Shown here: positions 24,228 to 34,588 of the stretch, one piece after another
How positions within the stretch are numbered: position 1 is the stretch's first letter
Layout: each line of letters begins with the position of its first letter
Notes under the pieces: model-generated
Seen by the model: the letters and a program-made list of their open reading frames with translations, nothing else
Database searches by the model: none
What the model was told of the DNA's origin: nothing
Origin: Mariniphaga anaerophila
Lineage (GTDB): Bacteria; Bacteroidota; Bacteroidia; Bacteroidales; Prolixibacteraceae
NCBI RefSeq assembly: GCF_900129025.1
Contig: NZ_FQUM01000013.1
Span: 1 to 64,000 of the forward strand
Length of the DNA stretch: 64,000 bases
Direction: 5' to 3'
Translations under genes and position numbers: made by a program

Positions 24228-26858
24228 ATGCATAGAAAAGTACTACTGCTTATCATAGTTATGCAGGCTTTAATTGGTTCAAATGAAGCTTCACCATTAG
24301 GTCGAAATAGTTTTACAATAGTTTCTCCATCGGAAAATTGTGAAATCTACATAAATAAGAAAGAAGCAAAGGTTGTTCAAATTGCCGCTGAACTTCTGGT
24401 CAAAGATATTTATCGAATTACTGGGAGTGAAGTTTCTATACTTAATAACGACTCATTTAGCAGTGAACTTCCAGTTATTGCAGGGACAATAGGTAACAGT
24501 GAATGGATAAATCAGCTGGTTGACAAGAATGAACTTGATATTTCTGATATAGTAGGAAGATGGGAGTCCTATTCAATTCAGCTCGTTGAAAGACCTATCG
24601 AAGGGGTGGATAAAGCACTTGTCATTCTGGGAAGTGATCGTAGAGGAACAGCATATGGAATTATGGAATTATCTCGAATGATTGGTGTATCTCCTTGGGA
24701 ATGGTGGGCTGATGTAAAACCTGAGAAGAAAGATAATATTGAGTTATATATTCAGAAAAGAATATATGGTTCTCCTACAGTGAAATACCGAGGAATTTTT
24801 TTGAATGATGAGGACTGGGGGCTGGAACGTTGGGCTACTCTAAATTTTGAACCAGAAACCGGCAGTATTGGACCAAAAACTTATTCAAAGATTTTTGAGC
24901 TGATGCTACGCTTAAGAGCTAATACCATATGGCCAGCAATGCATTCTTGTACAAAGGCATTTTATTCATTTTCAGATAACAAAAAAGTAGCCGATGATTA
25001 CGCAATCATTATTGGGACCTCGCATTGTGAACCAGTGCTTTGCAATGTTAATGCTGAGTGGGATAAAAAAACGATGGGAGAGTGGAGATATGATACCAAT
25101 TCAGCTAACATAAAAGCATTTTTTAAGGAGAGAGTTGAAGAAAGTAATGGGTTTGAAAGTATCTATACCGTTGGAATGCGTGGTGAACATGATTCTCCCA
25201 TGAATACAGGAGGTGCAGATATAAATGCTCAGATTAACTTACTTGAAGATGTAATTAATGCTCAGAGACATATTCTTGAATCTGTTACAAAGAAGAATAA
25301 AGAAGATATTCCTCAGGTATTTATTCCTTATAAAGAAGTTTTGACGGCATATACAAATGGATTGACTTTGCCTGAAGATATAAGTTTAATGTGGACGGAT
25401 GACAATTATGGATACATTCGTCAATTATGCAAACCAGATGAGCAAAAAAGAAAAGGAGGCTCAGGTATCTATTATCATACATCTTATTGGGGCAAACCAC
25501 ACGATTATCTATGGTTGAATTCTACAAATCCGGTTTTAATGTGGGAAGAAATGTTTAAGGCATATCAATTTAATTCAAGACAATATTGGATATTAAATGT
25601 AGGGGATATAAAACCTCATGAATACAATACCGAGTTATTCATGGATATGGCCTGGAATATGGACAGCTTTCAGTCAGATAAGGACGTGAAGAACCATATG
25701 TTGATGTGGGCAGAAAGGGAATTTGGTAAAACCGTAGCGAAATTGGTTGTAGAATTGATGTACGAATATAATCGACTTGCATTTATACGGCGACCCGAGT
25801 TTATGGCATGGACCCGAGTTGAGCCGGTTACTCAGGTGGGTGAAACAGAGTTATTTATCAATGAGAGTGTGGATGAGATCCAGAAGAGAATAGAAGAATA
25901 TGAAAACCTGGTACAAAAGGTTGAAGTTGTTGCTAAAGGAATTGATAATTATCGTAAAGATGCATTTTATGAATTAGTATACTATCCGGTAATTGGAACA
26001 GCTAATTTGAACTACAAGTGGTTGTATTTCTTTAAATATAAAACCACCTTAAAGAATGACGGGGTGGATATGGAGTATTATGCCCGAAAATCAAATGAAG
26101 CATATCAAAGACTAAGAAAGGAAACCATTTATTACAATAAAGAACTATGCAATGGTAAGTGGGATCAAATAATGAATATGCGACCTCGCCACCTGCCGGT
26201 TTTTCTGGAACCAAAATTTAGTTTGGCCCGTTCGAAATCGGATACTCTTATAAAAAGTAATAATGAGACTTGTGCTGAAGAATCCATAGAAGGTAATATT
26301 TCAAAAGAATATCGGAAGTTTAAAGGATTTGTTGAACAAAATCATATTGTATCAATAAATGCAGAGAATTATACCAGAAAGTTCGATGGAAAGGAAGCTG
26401 ATTGGAAAGTTATTGAAGGAATTGGTTATACTGGTAAAGTTGTTTCATCTTTTCCTTTTAAAGCTAAGCTACGTACCAGTATAGAAGATATTGTTGAAAA
26501 TAGTCCAGTCTTAGAATATGAATTTTATTCTAACTCCATTGGAGACTGCGAAATCAACCTTCAGGCAATACCAACTCATCCTTTTTTTAAAGGGAGAGGA
26601 GTTCGATGTGCAGTTGCTATAGATGATAACCAACCAGTAATACTTGATTTTGTGACCGAAGGAAGAAGTGAAGAATGGAAACAAAATGTATTAAAGAATG
26701 CAACGTATAAATCAGCCAAACAGGATGTATATGCAAAAGGTGTTCATCAGTTAAAATTATGGATGGTTGACCCCGGAGTTATGGTAGATCGAATATTGCT
26801 TGATTTTGGAGGACATAAAGGGAGTTATACGTTTCCTGTAGAAACCGTAAAAAAATAA
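24228..26858 (+). CDS. GH115 alpha-glucuronidase
   Basis: An 876-residue protein with a signal peptide (through about residue 22). It carries an N-terminal domain beginning FTIVSPSENCEIYI and the GH115 core: VILGSDRRGTAYGIMELSRMIGVSPW, then WWADV, KYRGIFLNDEDWGLERWA, and TIWPAMH. TVGMRGEHDSPM lies near residue 315. All are typical of the family, whose known members cleave alpha-1,2-linked glucuronic acid or 4-O-methylglucuronic acid from xylan or arabinogalactan. A C-terminal beta-rich domain completes the protein (about 690-870, with NHIVSINAENYTRKFDG). Next to GH51 and GH2 genes, arabinogalactan side chains are a reasonable target, though glucuronoarabinoxylan cannot be excluded. Confidence 0.93.
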   Translation: MHRKVLLLIIVMQALIGSNEASPLGRNSFTIVSPSENCEIYINKKEAKVVQIAAELLVKDIYRITGSEVSILNNDSFSSELPVIAGTIGNSEWINQLVDKNELDISDIVGRWESYSIQLVERPIEGVDKALVILGSDRRGTAYGIMELSRMIGVSPWEWWADVKPEKKDNIELYIQKRIYGSPTVKYRGIFLNDEDWGLERWATLNFEPETGSIGPKTYSKIFELMLRLRANTIWPAMHSCTKAFYSFSDNKKVADDYAIIIGTSHCEPVLCNVNAEWDKKTMGEWRYDTNSANIKAFFKERVEESNGFESIYTVGMRGEHDSPMNTGGADINAQINLLEDVINAQRHILESVTKKNKEDIPQVFIPYKEVLTAYTNGLTLPEDISLMWTDDNYGYIRQLCKPDEQKRKGGSGIYYHTSYWGKPHDYLWLNSTNPVLMWEEMFKAYQFNSRQYWILNVGDIKPHEYNTELFMDMAWNMDSFQSDKDVKNHMLMWAEREFGKTVAKLVVELMYEYNRLAFIRRPEFMAWTRVEPVTQVGETELFINESVDEIQKRIEEYENLVQKVEVVAKGIDNYRKDAFYELVYYPVIGTANLNYKWLYFFKYKTTLKNDGVDMEYYARKSNEAYQRLRKETIYYNKELCNGKWDQIMNMRPRHLPVFLEPKFSLARSKSDTLIKSNNETCAEESIEGNISKEYRKFKGFVEQNHIVSINAENYTRKFDGKEADWKVIEGIGYTGKVVSSFPFKAKLRTSIEDIVENSPVLEYEFYSNSIGDCEINLQAIPTHPFFKGRGVRCAVAIDDNQPVILDFVTEGRSEEWKQNVLKNATYKSAKQDVYAKGVHQLKLWMVDPGVMVDRILLDFGGHKGSYTFPVETVKK

Positions 26859-26871
26859 TAGGAGGATTCTA

Positions 26872-29181
26872 ATGATTAAATTTCAATTAAAGAATAGTAA
26901 GACATTTGTTAAATGCATTTTTATAGGGAGCATATTAGTGAGTTTGTATCTGGTTGTAAACAAAACTTTATATAGAGGCAATCAGCCCATTGATTATGTC
27001 AATCCTTATATGGGGAATATTAGTCATTTATTAGTTCCTACTTTTCCAACAATTCATTTACCGAATAGCATGTTGCGTGTAATACCTGCAAGAGAGGATT
27101 ATACAACCGATCATTTAAATGGTTTGCCCATCGTAACCACCAGTCATCGCGGGAGTTCGGCTTTTAATTTAAGCCCTTACCAAGGACCCAAATCAAAGAT
27201 GAATCCTGTTGTTAATTATAGTTACGATCACGAGAGTATAAAACCCTATTGTTACGAAGTATATCTGGATGATGCTGAAATACAGGTTAGGTATGGAGTT
27301 TCGCATCAAGCGGGTATGTACCGGATTGATTTTACCAAGAACGAGCCCCCTTACCTTTTAATAAATAATAGAAAAGGAGAGATTAAAATTAGTAATGGGG
27401 TAGTTAGTGGTTATCAAACAATTTCCAATAACATACGCAAAAAAGAACAAACAAATATTTTTGTATACTTTGAAACAGACCAAGAACCCATTGAAACAGG
27501 ATTACTTCACGATGGCGAGTTAATAAAGAGCCAGTCTGGTGAAGGAAAGAACCAATGTGCTGTTCTTAAATTTGCTGATAACATAAAACAGGTTAATATT
27601 CGTTATGGTATCTCTTTTATTAGCGAAGAGCAGGCTCAGAATAATTTGTATCGGGAGATTGAAGGCTTTAATATGGAGGCTGTTCTAGAAAAAGGTGAGC
27701 AAAGCTGGAACAAGGCTTTGAATAAGATCAAAGTTAAAGGAGGAAGTGAAGACGAAAAAACTGTTTTTTATACTTCAGTCTACCGCACATACGAACGCCC
27801 AGTCTGCATTTCAGAAGATGGAAGATATTTCAGTGCGTTTGATGGAATGGTTCATGAAGATAATGGTGCTCCTTTTTATACGGATGATTGGATCTGGGAC
27901 ACTTATCGTGCAACTCATCCACTGCGTGTGCTAACCGAAAAAAAGATGGAAACCGATATTATAAAATCATTTATTCGGATGGCTGAACAAATGCCAGATT
28001 TTTGGATGCCAACATTTCCCGAAATTACAGGAGATAGCCGACGGATGAATTCGAATCATGGAGTCGCTACCGTTCTAGATGCTTATGTAAAAGGTATAGA
28101 GGATTTTGATTTGGGGAATGCATATTTAGCTTGTAAAAATGCAATAACGGAAAAAACTCTTGCTCCGTGGTCAGGTGAACCTGTTGGAGACTTAGATGAA
28201 TTTTATCGGACCTTTGGATATTTCCCAGCGCTACGAGAAGACCAGAAAGAATATTCTCCATTGATTCATAGTTTTGAAAACCGTCAACCAGTTGCTGTAA
28301 CACTGGGAACTGTATATGACGAATGGTGCTTATCTGAGATTGCTAAAATTCTGGGTAAAGAAGAAGAGCATAAGTATTTTTTCGCACGTTCATACAATTA
28401 TCGTAAAATTTATAATTCAGATACAGGATTTTTTCATCCAAAAGATGATAGACAAGAGTTTATTTACCCATTTGACTATAAGTTTTCAGGAGGAATGGGA
28501 GCTAGAAAATATTATGGCGAAAATAATGGATGGATTTATCGTTGGGATGTCCCACACAATCCAGCCGACTTAATTCAGCTAATGGGAGGACGTAATACCT
28601 TCATTTGTAATCTGGATCAAACATTTAACGAATCATTAGGAAGAAACAAATTTAGTTTTTATGCCCAATTACCTGATCATACGGGTAATGTGGGGCAGTT
28701 CTCAATGGCTAACGAACCATCCTTACACATTCCTTATTTGTATAATTACGCAGGGCAACCATGGAAAACACAAAAGCGAATAAAATCACTTATAAATATG
28801 TGGTTCCGTAACGATTTGATGGGAGTGCCGGGTGATGAAGACGGAGGTGGAATGTCTGCTTTTGTTGTTTTTTCACAAATGGGATTTTATCCTGTAACTC
28901 CAGGTTCGCCAACTTATAATATAGGTAGTCCGTTTTTTGAAAGAACTACAATTGATTTAGGCGACGGGAAGGTGTTTGAAATAATTGCAAATAATTTAAG
29001 CGAAAAGAATAAATACATACAATCAGCAACTCTTAATGGTGAAGATTTGAATAAACCGTGGTTTTATCATAGCGATATTATGAATGGAGGAATATTAAAA
29101 CTTGAAATGGGACCAAAAGCTAATAAGATATGGGGTAGTAGTGAGGAAGCTGCTCCCCCGTCTGCAAAAAACATTTTTTAA
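26872..29181 (+). CDS. GH92-family alpha-mannosidase-like protein
   Basis: A 769-residue protein starting 13 bases after the GH115 stop and preceded by GGAGG, an unusually good Shine-Dalgarno for this phylum. A hydrophobic N-terminal segment (about 12-30) is a signal or anchor. DYVNPYMGNISHLLVPTFP opens the N-terminal beta-sandwich. The (alpha/alpha)6 domain contains TDDWIWDTYRATHPL and the family hallmark GDEDGGGMSAFVVFSQMGFY from about residue 654. GH92 enzymes are calcium-dependent exo-alpha-mannosidases that invert configuration. The usual hallmark reads GNEDxGQMSAW; the Asn-to-Asp, Gln-to-Gly and Trp-to-Phe changes, and the N-terminal PTFPT in place of the common G.PFG-type loop, suggest altered specificity. 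Confidence 0.85.
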   Translation: MIKFQLKNSKTFVKCIFIGSILVSLYLVVNKTLYRGNQPIDYVNPYMGNISHLLVPTFPTIHLPNSMLRVIPAREDYTTDHLNGLPIVTTSHRGSSAFNLSPYQGPKSKMNPVVNYSYDHESIKPYCYEVYLDDAEIQVRYGVSHQAGMYRIDFTKNEPPYLLINNRKGEIKISNGVVSGYQTISNNIRKKEQTNIFVYFETDQEPIETGLLHDGELIKSQSGEGKNQCAVLKFADNIKQVNIRYGISFISEEQAQNNLYREIEGFNMEAVLEKGEQSWNKALNKIKVKGGSEDEKTVFYTSVYRTYERPVCISEDGRYFSAFDGMVHEDNGAPFYTDDWIWDTYRATHPLRVLTEKKMETDIIKSFIRMAEQMPDFWMPTFPEITGDSRRMNSNHGVATVLDAYVKGIEDFDLGNAYLACKNAITEKTLAPWSGEPVGDLDEFYRTFGYFPALREDQKEYSPLIHSFENRQPVAVTLGTVYDEWCLSEIAKILGKEEEHKYFFARSYNYRKIYNSDTGFFHPKDDRQEFIYPFDYKFSGGMGARKYYGENNGWIYRWDVPHNPADLIQLMGGRNTFICNLDQTFNESLGRNKFSFYAQLPDHTGNVGQFSMANEPSLHIPYLYNYAGQPWKTQKRIKSLINMWFRNDLMGVPGDEDGGGMSAFVVFSQMGFYPVTPGSPTYNIGSPFFERTTIDLGDGKVFEIIANNLSEKNKYIQSATLNGEDLNKPWFYHSDIMNGGILKLEMGPKANKIWGSSEEAAPPSAKNIF

Positions 29182-29477
29182 CATTGGTTAGATGTTAAGT
29201 GTCTAAACGGTTGTTTTAGTGATGATTGAAATAACAGAAGAGTACATAGAATTTAAAAATCCAGAAAGAATAGAGTGTAATACTGATTTTGATACAAGCG
29301 GAGTATGTTTCTTTAAAAGCATCTAGCCACAGAAAAGATTCAATACGAAGAACATTATAGGGATCGAAGAGTATATAATGGAAGTTAATTATAAAATGGT
29401 GGTATAGTTGTTTGTAGCTCCAAGTGACTTTAAGTAATTATTTCCAATAAAACCTACAAGACTACATAAAAATTATA
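29182..29477. other. Intergenic region before the second GH2 gene
   Basis: About 300 AT-rich bases break the otherwise tight run of enzyme genes. A 34-codon open frame (29222-29326, beginning MIEITEEYIEF) is present, but nothing supports it as a gene. The region may hold a secondary promoter; no convincing Bacteroidetes -7/-33 pair was found. Confidence 0.5.
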
Positions 29478-32400
29478 ATGAAGAAAAGATTATTACTAAT
29501 AGCATTAACACTATCGACGAGCGTATTTTCGCAAACTACTTTTAATCGAGATTTTGCACCACAAGAGGGATTAGTGAAGAAAGTAGAAAAACCATTTAAA
29601 GATGAAATATGCTTAAATGGAAGTTGGCAGTTTATGCCAATTGAGGTTGCTGACGATATTACATTAGATGAAATAAAAACTCCTGAATTACCTGATATTG
29701 AAGGTTGGGAAACAACACCCTATAAAGTGCCATCTCCATGGAATGTAAATGGTTTTACCAATGGTAAAGGAGGCGATTTTGTGGCTTTCCCCAGTTATCC
29801 CAGGGAATGGAATGATGTTAAAGCAGGTTGGCTTAAGAAAACTCTAACCGTGCCATCCTCTTGGACAGGCAACAGGTTTATTTTGCATTTTGAAGCAGTT
29901 GCAGGATATGCCAAAGTATTTGTAAATGGAAATGAAGTGGGTGAACATTTTGATTCATTTCTACCATTTAACTTTGATGTTACTAAGTTTGTAGAAGCCG
30001 GTGAAGAATTGGAAGTATTGGTGTGGATTGCTCATGGTAGCTTATTGAATGATCCTGGAAAGTACGGAAGAAGAAATTATGTGGCCGGTTCCTTTTGGGG
30101 AATTTATATTGCAGGGATCTGGCAGGATGTTTTTTTGCAAAAAGTTCCGAATGTATACGTGACAGATACGTATGTTAAACCTTGGGTTAGTAGGGATGAG
30201 TTGGAGCTCGAAATAACCGTCAAAAACACAACCACGGAAAGGATTAAATTTGATATTAATGCGGTTGTAAAACGATGGATTAATAAAAGTGGAAGATCCA
30301 TCCTTGAAACTCCAGAGTTAAAATGGACTTTGGGAGAAACATTACTCGAATTGGATCAGTCAAAACATACTATTGAGCCTAATTCTGAATATACATATAC
30401 GTTAAAAACCAAGGTAAAAGGGGCCTTAGACCTTTGGTCTCCTGAAAGTCCTAATTTATATGGATTAGTGGTTTCGTTAAAACAAAGGAAAGAGGTAATT
30501 GAAAAAGATTATACCCGTTTTGGATGGCGTCAATTTGATATTAAAGGAGACGTCCTTACCCTAAATGGAGAACCGTTTGTAGTAAAAGGAGACTCCTGGC
30601 ACTTTATGGGTGTTCCTCAAATGACACGTCGCTATGCCTATGCCTGGTACCAGATGTTATTAGATGGAAATGCTAACGGGTTACGTCTGCACGCACAAAT
30701 ATTTCCACGTTTTTATTTGGAAATGGCTGATGAAATGGGAATTTGCGTATTGGACGAAACAGCAATCTGGTCGAGTGATGGTGGACCGAAAATTGACTCG
30801 GAACTGTATTGGAAAGCATGTAAAGAGCATGTAAAGGGTTTGGTATTAAGGGATAGGAATTATCCTTCAGTGTTTGGATGGAGTGTTTGTAACGAAACAT
30901 TGCCGGTAACTCAACATGTTTTTCATGCCCCTCAAGATTTAATTGACAGGAATGTACAAGAAATAAATAATTGGGTAGCCATTACTCGTGAGTTTGATCC
31001 TACCCGTACCTGGATTTCGGGAGATGGAGAAACGCAGGCAGAGACAGATTTACCTACAGTTATCGGTCACTATGGTGGCAACGGTGCCATGGATAAATGG
31101 TCGCAGGAAGGAAAACCATGGGGAATAGGAGAAACCGGAATGGCTTATTATGGAACTCCGCTTCAGGTCTCTAAAATAAATGGTGACAAAGCATTTGAGT
31201 CTCAATTGGGGAGAATGGAAGGGTTAGCGGGAGAAGCTTTTGATAACATCTCGCGACAACGTAGTTTGAATGCTTCATATACAAGTGTCTTTAATTTGGC
31301 TTGGTATGGACACAAACCACTTCCAATTGGATTATCAGATGTTTCGAGAGCAGCAAGGTTAACAGATGGGGTATTCTTTGAAAAATTCGTTGAAGGAAAG
31401 CCTGGTTACCAGCCCGAAAGGCTCGGCCCATATACTTCAACATTTAACCCCGGATACGATCCAGCACTTCCATTGTATGAACCATGGCCATTATTTGAAG
31501 CAGTAAAAGCGGCTTTCGGCCCTAATTATTCTTCACTGGTTAATCGATGGAAGAATAAATTGAATAACACTGTCTTTTGTAATGTTGGGAAAATTAAAGA
31601 AAGCATAGCATGGTTATCTGCACAGGAAAACGACTCTTTAAAAGTTAAGTTCGAGGACTTGGGAGTTAAATTTGATATGCTAAATGATAATCAAATACAG
31701 TTGATATTAATTGATGGAGTTAATCCTCCTGAAATTACGAATGATTTAATTAAGAAGATTAGGTTAGGGGTACGAAAAGGAAGTTCTGTTCTGATATGGG
31801 GAGCATGTCTCAAGTCTGAAGAACTTATTGAGCGTCTCACAAAGAATGAAGTCTCTTTTTATGAAAGAACGGCAACAAGTTATCTCTTAAAGGATAATCA
31901 TCCATTATTAAATGGTCAAAGTAATAGAAGTCTCTACTTCTCAGAGATGACAAAGAACAAAATCTCCACACTATCAATTGGAGGTGAATGGGTACAAAAC
32001 TCGAGAGTGCTTTTAGAAGCATGCAATACCGAGTGGCAGGAGTGGAACTACCAGGGTGAAGATGTTAAAACAGCGCAGGTCATACGTAATGAACGGGAAG
32101 CCAAAAATCCTTCAAGTGTAATTGTCTTTGATAGAATAGGGAATGGAGAAATAATTGTCTCAACAATCGATTTCTTTATGCTTGGAAATCAGGCACGGAA
32201 TCTTGTGCGAAATGTTTTGAGTAATCTTGGTGGCGACTTTAAAGGATTGGGAAATAATATCAATGCACATGCATTAAATAATGAATATATTCTTGAAAAT
32301 GCATTATTCTGTGGTTCCTTTGCTTCTGCAAGCGAAAACATTCTCCATGTATTTGAGCGTTCACCAATATCAGAAAAAGAATTTATAAAGGTAAAAATAG

Positions 32401-32828
32401 GGACAAAAACGGGTAGTAACTTTTGGGACATGGCCTCTGCTTCAGAAAATGGTATATGGGATTTTAAAGGAATGAACTTGATGCATAAAGAAAATGCAGT
32501 TGTTTATTTAAGCTTTTGGTTGTATAGCCCACGTTCTCTTACCGATTTGCTTATTGAACCCAACATACCGCGACTCGATTTGCATTTTGGCGTTGATGAT
32601 GCTTTGGCATTTAGCGTGAATGGAAAGGTGATTAAAGAATATCTGCGCTTGGGAGGAATGCAGGAAGACCAGTTTGTTTATGAGGGTGTTCCTTTGGAAA
32701 AAGGATGGAACCATATGCTAATTAAAGTAGGTCAGGGTAGTGCAGATTGGAAAACAAAGATTCGTTTTTCTTGCACAGATGTTGAGTTTTTAAAACAAAT
32801 AGAAAGTAAAGTAAATAAGCAAGACTAA
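29478..32828 (+). CDS. GH2-family glycoside hydrolase (large, divergent)
   Basis: A 1116-residue secreted protein (signal peptide through VFSQ). Residues about 45-225 form the GH2 sugar-binding domain (LNGSWQFMPIE, then WNVNGFTNGKGGD and FEAVAGYAKVFVNGNEVGEHFDS), followed by an Ig-like domain and a TIM barrel. Glu473 in VFGWSVCNETLP is the likely acid/base and Glu552 in WGIGETGMAYYG the likely nucleophile. Residues about 690-980 include a glutamine-amidotransferase/trehalose-utilisation-like fold pattern (IQLILIDGVNPPEI, then GSSVLIWGACL), and the last 120 residues are beta-rich. It is quite different from the LacZ-like enzyme upstream; beta-galactosidase, beta-glucuronidase and arabinopyranosidase activities are all possible. 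Its stop lies one base before the next start. Confidence 0.85.
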   Translation: MKKRLLLIALTLSTSVFSQTTFNRDFAPQEGLVKKVEKPFKDEICLNGSWQFMPIEVADDITLDEIKTPELPDIEGWETTPYKVPSPWNVNGFTNGKGGDFVAFPSYPREWNDVKAGWLKKTLTVPSSWTGNRFILHFEAVAGYAKVFVNGNEVGEHFDSFLPFNFDVTKFVEAGEELEVLVWIAHGSLLNDPGKYGRRNYVAGSFWGIYIAGIWQDVFLQKVPNVYVTDTYVKPWVSRDELELEITVKNTTTERIKFDINAVVKRWINKSGRSILETPELKWTLGETLLELDQSKHTIEPNSEYTYTLKTKVKGALDLWSPESPNLYGLVVSLKQRKEVIEKDYTRFGWRQFDIKGDVLTLNGEPFVVKGDSWHFMGVPQMTRRYAYAWYQMLLDGNANGLRLHAQIFPRFYLEMADEMGICVLDETAIWSSDGGPKIDSELYWKACKEHVKGLVLRDRNYPSVFGWSVCNETLPVTQHVFHAPQDLIDRNVQEINNWVAITREFDPTRTWISGDGETQAETDLPTVIGHYGGNGAMDKWSQEGKPWGIGETGMAYYGTPLQVSKINGDKAFESQLGRMEGLAGEAFDNISRQRSLNASYTSVFNLAWYGHKPLPIGLSDVSRAARLTDGVFFEKFVEGKPGYQPERLGPYTSTFNPGYDPALPLYEPWPLFEAVKAAFGPNYSSLVNRWKNKLNNTVFCNVGKIKESIAWLSAQENDSLKVKFEDLGVKFDMLNDNQIQLILIDGVNPPEITNDLIKKIRLGVRKGSSVLIWGACLKSEELIERLTKNEVSFYERTATSYLLKDNHPLLNGQSNRSLYFSEMTKNKISTLSIGGEWVQNSRVLLEACNTEWQEWNYQGEDVKTAQVIRNEREAKNPSSVIVFDRIGNGEIIVSTIDFFMLGNQARNLVRNVLSNLGGDFKGLGNNINAHALNNEYILENALFCGSFASASENILHVFERSPISEKEFIKVKIGTKTGSNFWDMASASENGIWDFKGMNLMHKENAVVYLSFWLYSPRSLTDLLIEPNIPRLDLHFGVDDALAFSVNGKVIKEYLRLGGMQEDQFVYEGVPLEKGWNHMLIKVGQGSADWKTKIRFSCTDVEFLKQIESKVNKQD

Positions 32829-32829
32829 G

Positions 32830-34143
32830 ATGAAACAAATGTATAAAAATAGAAAAGTGATAAAGGGAATTATTATCCTGAATCTAATTCTGGTTATTGC
32901 AATGAGCAATGGGATGGCGCAAGATGATGTCTTATATAAATCATATAAAGGGCTTGTAATGTGTGGCTATCAAGGTTGGTTTCGTGCAATAGGTGATAAC
33001 GCAAATGTAGGTTGGGGACATTTTGGAAATAAAGGAAAGTTCGATCCTGAACATTTAACAATTGATATTTACCCTGATATGTCGGAATATGAGAAAACTT
33101 ATTCAACAGCGTTCGTAAATAAAGATGGAAGTACAGCTCATATTTTTAGCTCGGTAGATGAAAGTACTACAGACCTGCATTTTAAATGGATGAAAGAATA
33201 TGGAATCGATGGTGTCTTTATGCAACGTTTCTTTGACTATACAAGAAATAAGGATTCAAGAAAGATTCCTGATTTAGTCTTAAAAAATGCACAAACTGCA
33301 TCTCAAAAATACGAAAGAGCATTTGCGGTAATGTACGACCTTTCGGGACTGAATCCCGATACAGATGATTGCTCCACAATAATTGAAGATTGGAAGCATC
33401 TTGTTGACCAATTACAGATAACAAATTTTGGAGAGAAGAATAATTATTTACATCATAATGAAAAACCTCTGGTGGCCATTTGGGGGATTGGATTTCCTGA
33501 TCGCCCATACAATATACGTAATATTAAATTGGAAAGACTAATCGACTTTTTGAAACATGACCCCGTTTATGGTGGATGTAGTATTATGTTGGGTGTTCCG
33601 ACATACTTTAGGCAATTGGATTCAGATTGTGTAAGTGATGATTATTTGCACTATTTAATTCGTAAAGCTGATATCGTTATGCCTTGGATGGTAGGACGAT
33701 TTACTTTAGATGTTTTTTCAGGAATGAATTTTTACAGGGCACATGTTAAAAAAGATTTAAAATGGAGTAAGGAAAATGGTGTTGATTATGTACCCTGTGT
33801 CTATCCTGGATTTAGTTGGGGTAATTTAAGCAGAGTGGAATTTGATGGGAAATTTGATTACGAGCAAATTCCGCGTTATGGAGGTAAATTTTTCTGGAAC
33901 CAAATATATAATGTATTAGACGCAGGAGCAAAAATGATTTATGTTGCCATGTTTGACGAAGTAGATGAAGCAACAGCGATCTTTAAATGCACGGACTCTC
34001 CTCCGGTTAATGCCAGATTTATTAACATGGATGGTTTCCCTTCCGATCATTACTTAAAACTAACAGGTAAGGCAAGCAAGATTTTGAAAGAAAAGCAGCT
34101 TTTAAAAAAGAATATTGAGGAATTGAATAAACCCTGTAATTAA
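32830..34143 (+). CDS. GH71/99-like glycoside hydrolase
   Basis: A 437-residue protein with an N-terminal hydrophobic signal (about residues 12-30, ending NGMAQ). It opens with YKGLVMCGYQGWFRAIGDN, typical of the GH99-like family in Bacteroidetes. Glu377 and Glu380 in MFDEVDEATAIF have the same spacing as the two catalytic glutamates of GH99 endo-alpha-mannosidases (Exx-E). Other landmarks are DGVFMQRFFDY and RYGGKFFWNQIYN. Known GH99 enzymes act on alpha-mannosides through an epoxide-type mechanism, but this more distant group is widely found in arabinan and xylan loci, so substrate is open. It is coupled to the upstream GH2 gene and is the last intact gene before a frameshifted lipoprotein gene and terminator. 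Confidence 0.75.
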   Translation: MKQMYKNRKVIKGIIILNLILVIAMSNGMAQDDVLYKSYKGLVMCGYQGWFRAIGDNANVGWGHFGNKGKFDPEHLTIDIYPDMSEYEKTYSTAFVNKDGSTAHIFSSVDESTTDLHFKWMKEYGIDGVFMQRFFDYTRNKDSRKIPDLVLKNAQTASQKYERAFAVMYDLSGLNPDTDDCSTIIEDWKHLVDQLQITNFGEKNNYLHHNEKPLVAIWGIGFPDRPYNIRNIKLERLIDFLKHDPVYGGCSIMLGVPTYFRQLDSDCVSDDYLHYLIRKADIVMPWMVGRFTLDVFSGMNFYRAHVKKDLKWSKENGVDYVPCVYPGFSWGNLSRVEFDGKFDYEQIPRYGGKFFWNQIYNVLDAGAKMIYVAMFDEVDEATAIFKCTDSPPVNARFINMDGFPSDHYLKLTGKASKILKEKQLLKKNIEELNKPCN

Positions 34144-34166
34144 ATATAACGTTGAAAAGAAGCTGT

Positions 34167-34578
34167 ATGAAAACTAGGGCGTTATTGATGCTTGTATCGG
34201 TTGTATTAATTGCTGGGGCTTGCGAGAAGGATAAAGAAATAGAAACGGATAAAAAGTATTGTTCTATAAACATTAATATTATTCCGGAGGACGGTGGCAA
34301 TGTTGTAGTCTTAAATTGTTGCTGATAATTCAACTATTGTAGAGCTTGACTCAATAGAAAAAGGCACAAGAGTCAAACTATTACATAAGGTTAAAGATGG
34401 ATTTTACCATCTGGAATTTTGGGAAAGTGGAATTCATCTTAAGGATAAAAATCCAATCTTAGCTATTGAAAGAGATAATTTCGTTGATGCTGTTTTCAGA
34501 ATGAAAGACCCCAATCTAAACGTTACAATCTCGAACTTACATTGGTCTTTCGGATTTCGATTCTTTCGCATATTATAG
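34167..34578 (+). pseudogene. Frameshifted small lipoprotein with InlB-type B-repeat-like domain
   Basis: A 52-codon frame starts at 34167 with a lipoprotein signal (VVLIAGAC, Cys19) and stops at 34325. Moving by one base near 34317, the next frame continues without a stop to 34578 (VADNSTIVELDSIEKGTRVKL, then GFYHLEFWES and DNFVDAVFRM). Joined, they read as one protein of about 137 residues whose second part has the Gly-Thr-x-Val-x-Leu, Gly-Phe/Tyr-x-x-x-x-Trp pattern of divergent InlB B-repeat domains. The single shift looks like a recent inactivation or a sequencing error. It follows the GH71/99-like gene by 23 bases and would be its operon end. Confidence 0.7.
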
Positions 34579-34588
34579 TTTAGTTTGT

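Noticed and set aside
29222-29326. 34-codon open frame (MIEITEEYIEF) in the gap before the second GH2 gene
   Set aside because: Too short, no motif or ribosome-binding support, and no known counterpart; could be chance in AT-rich DNA.
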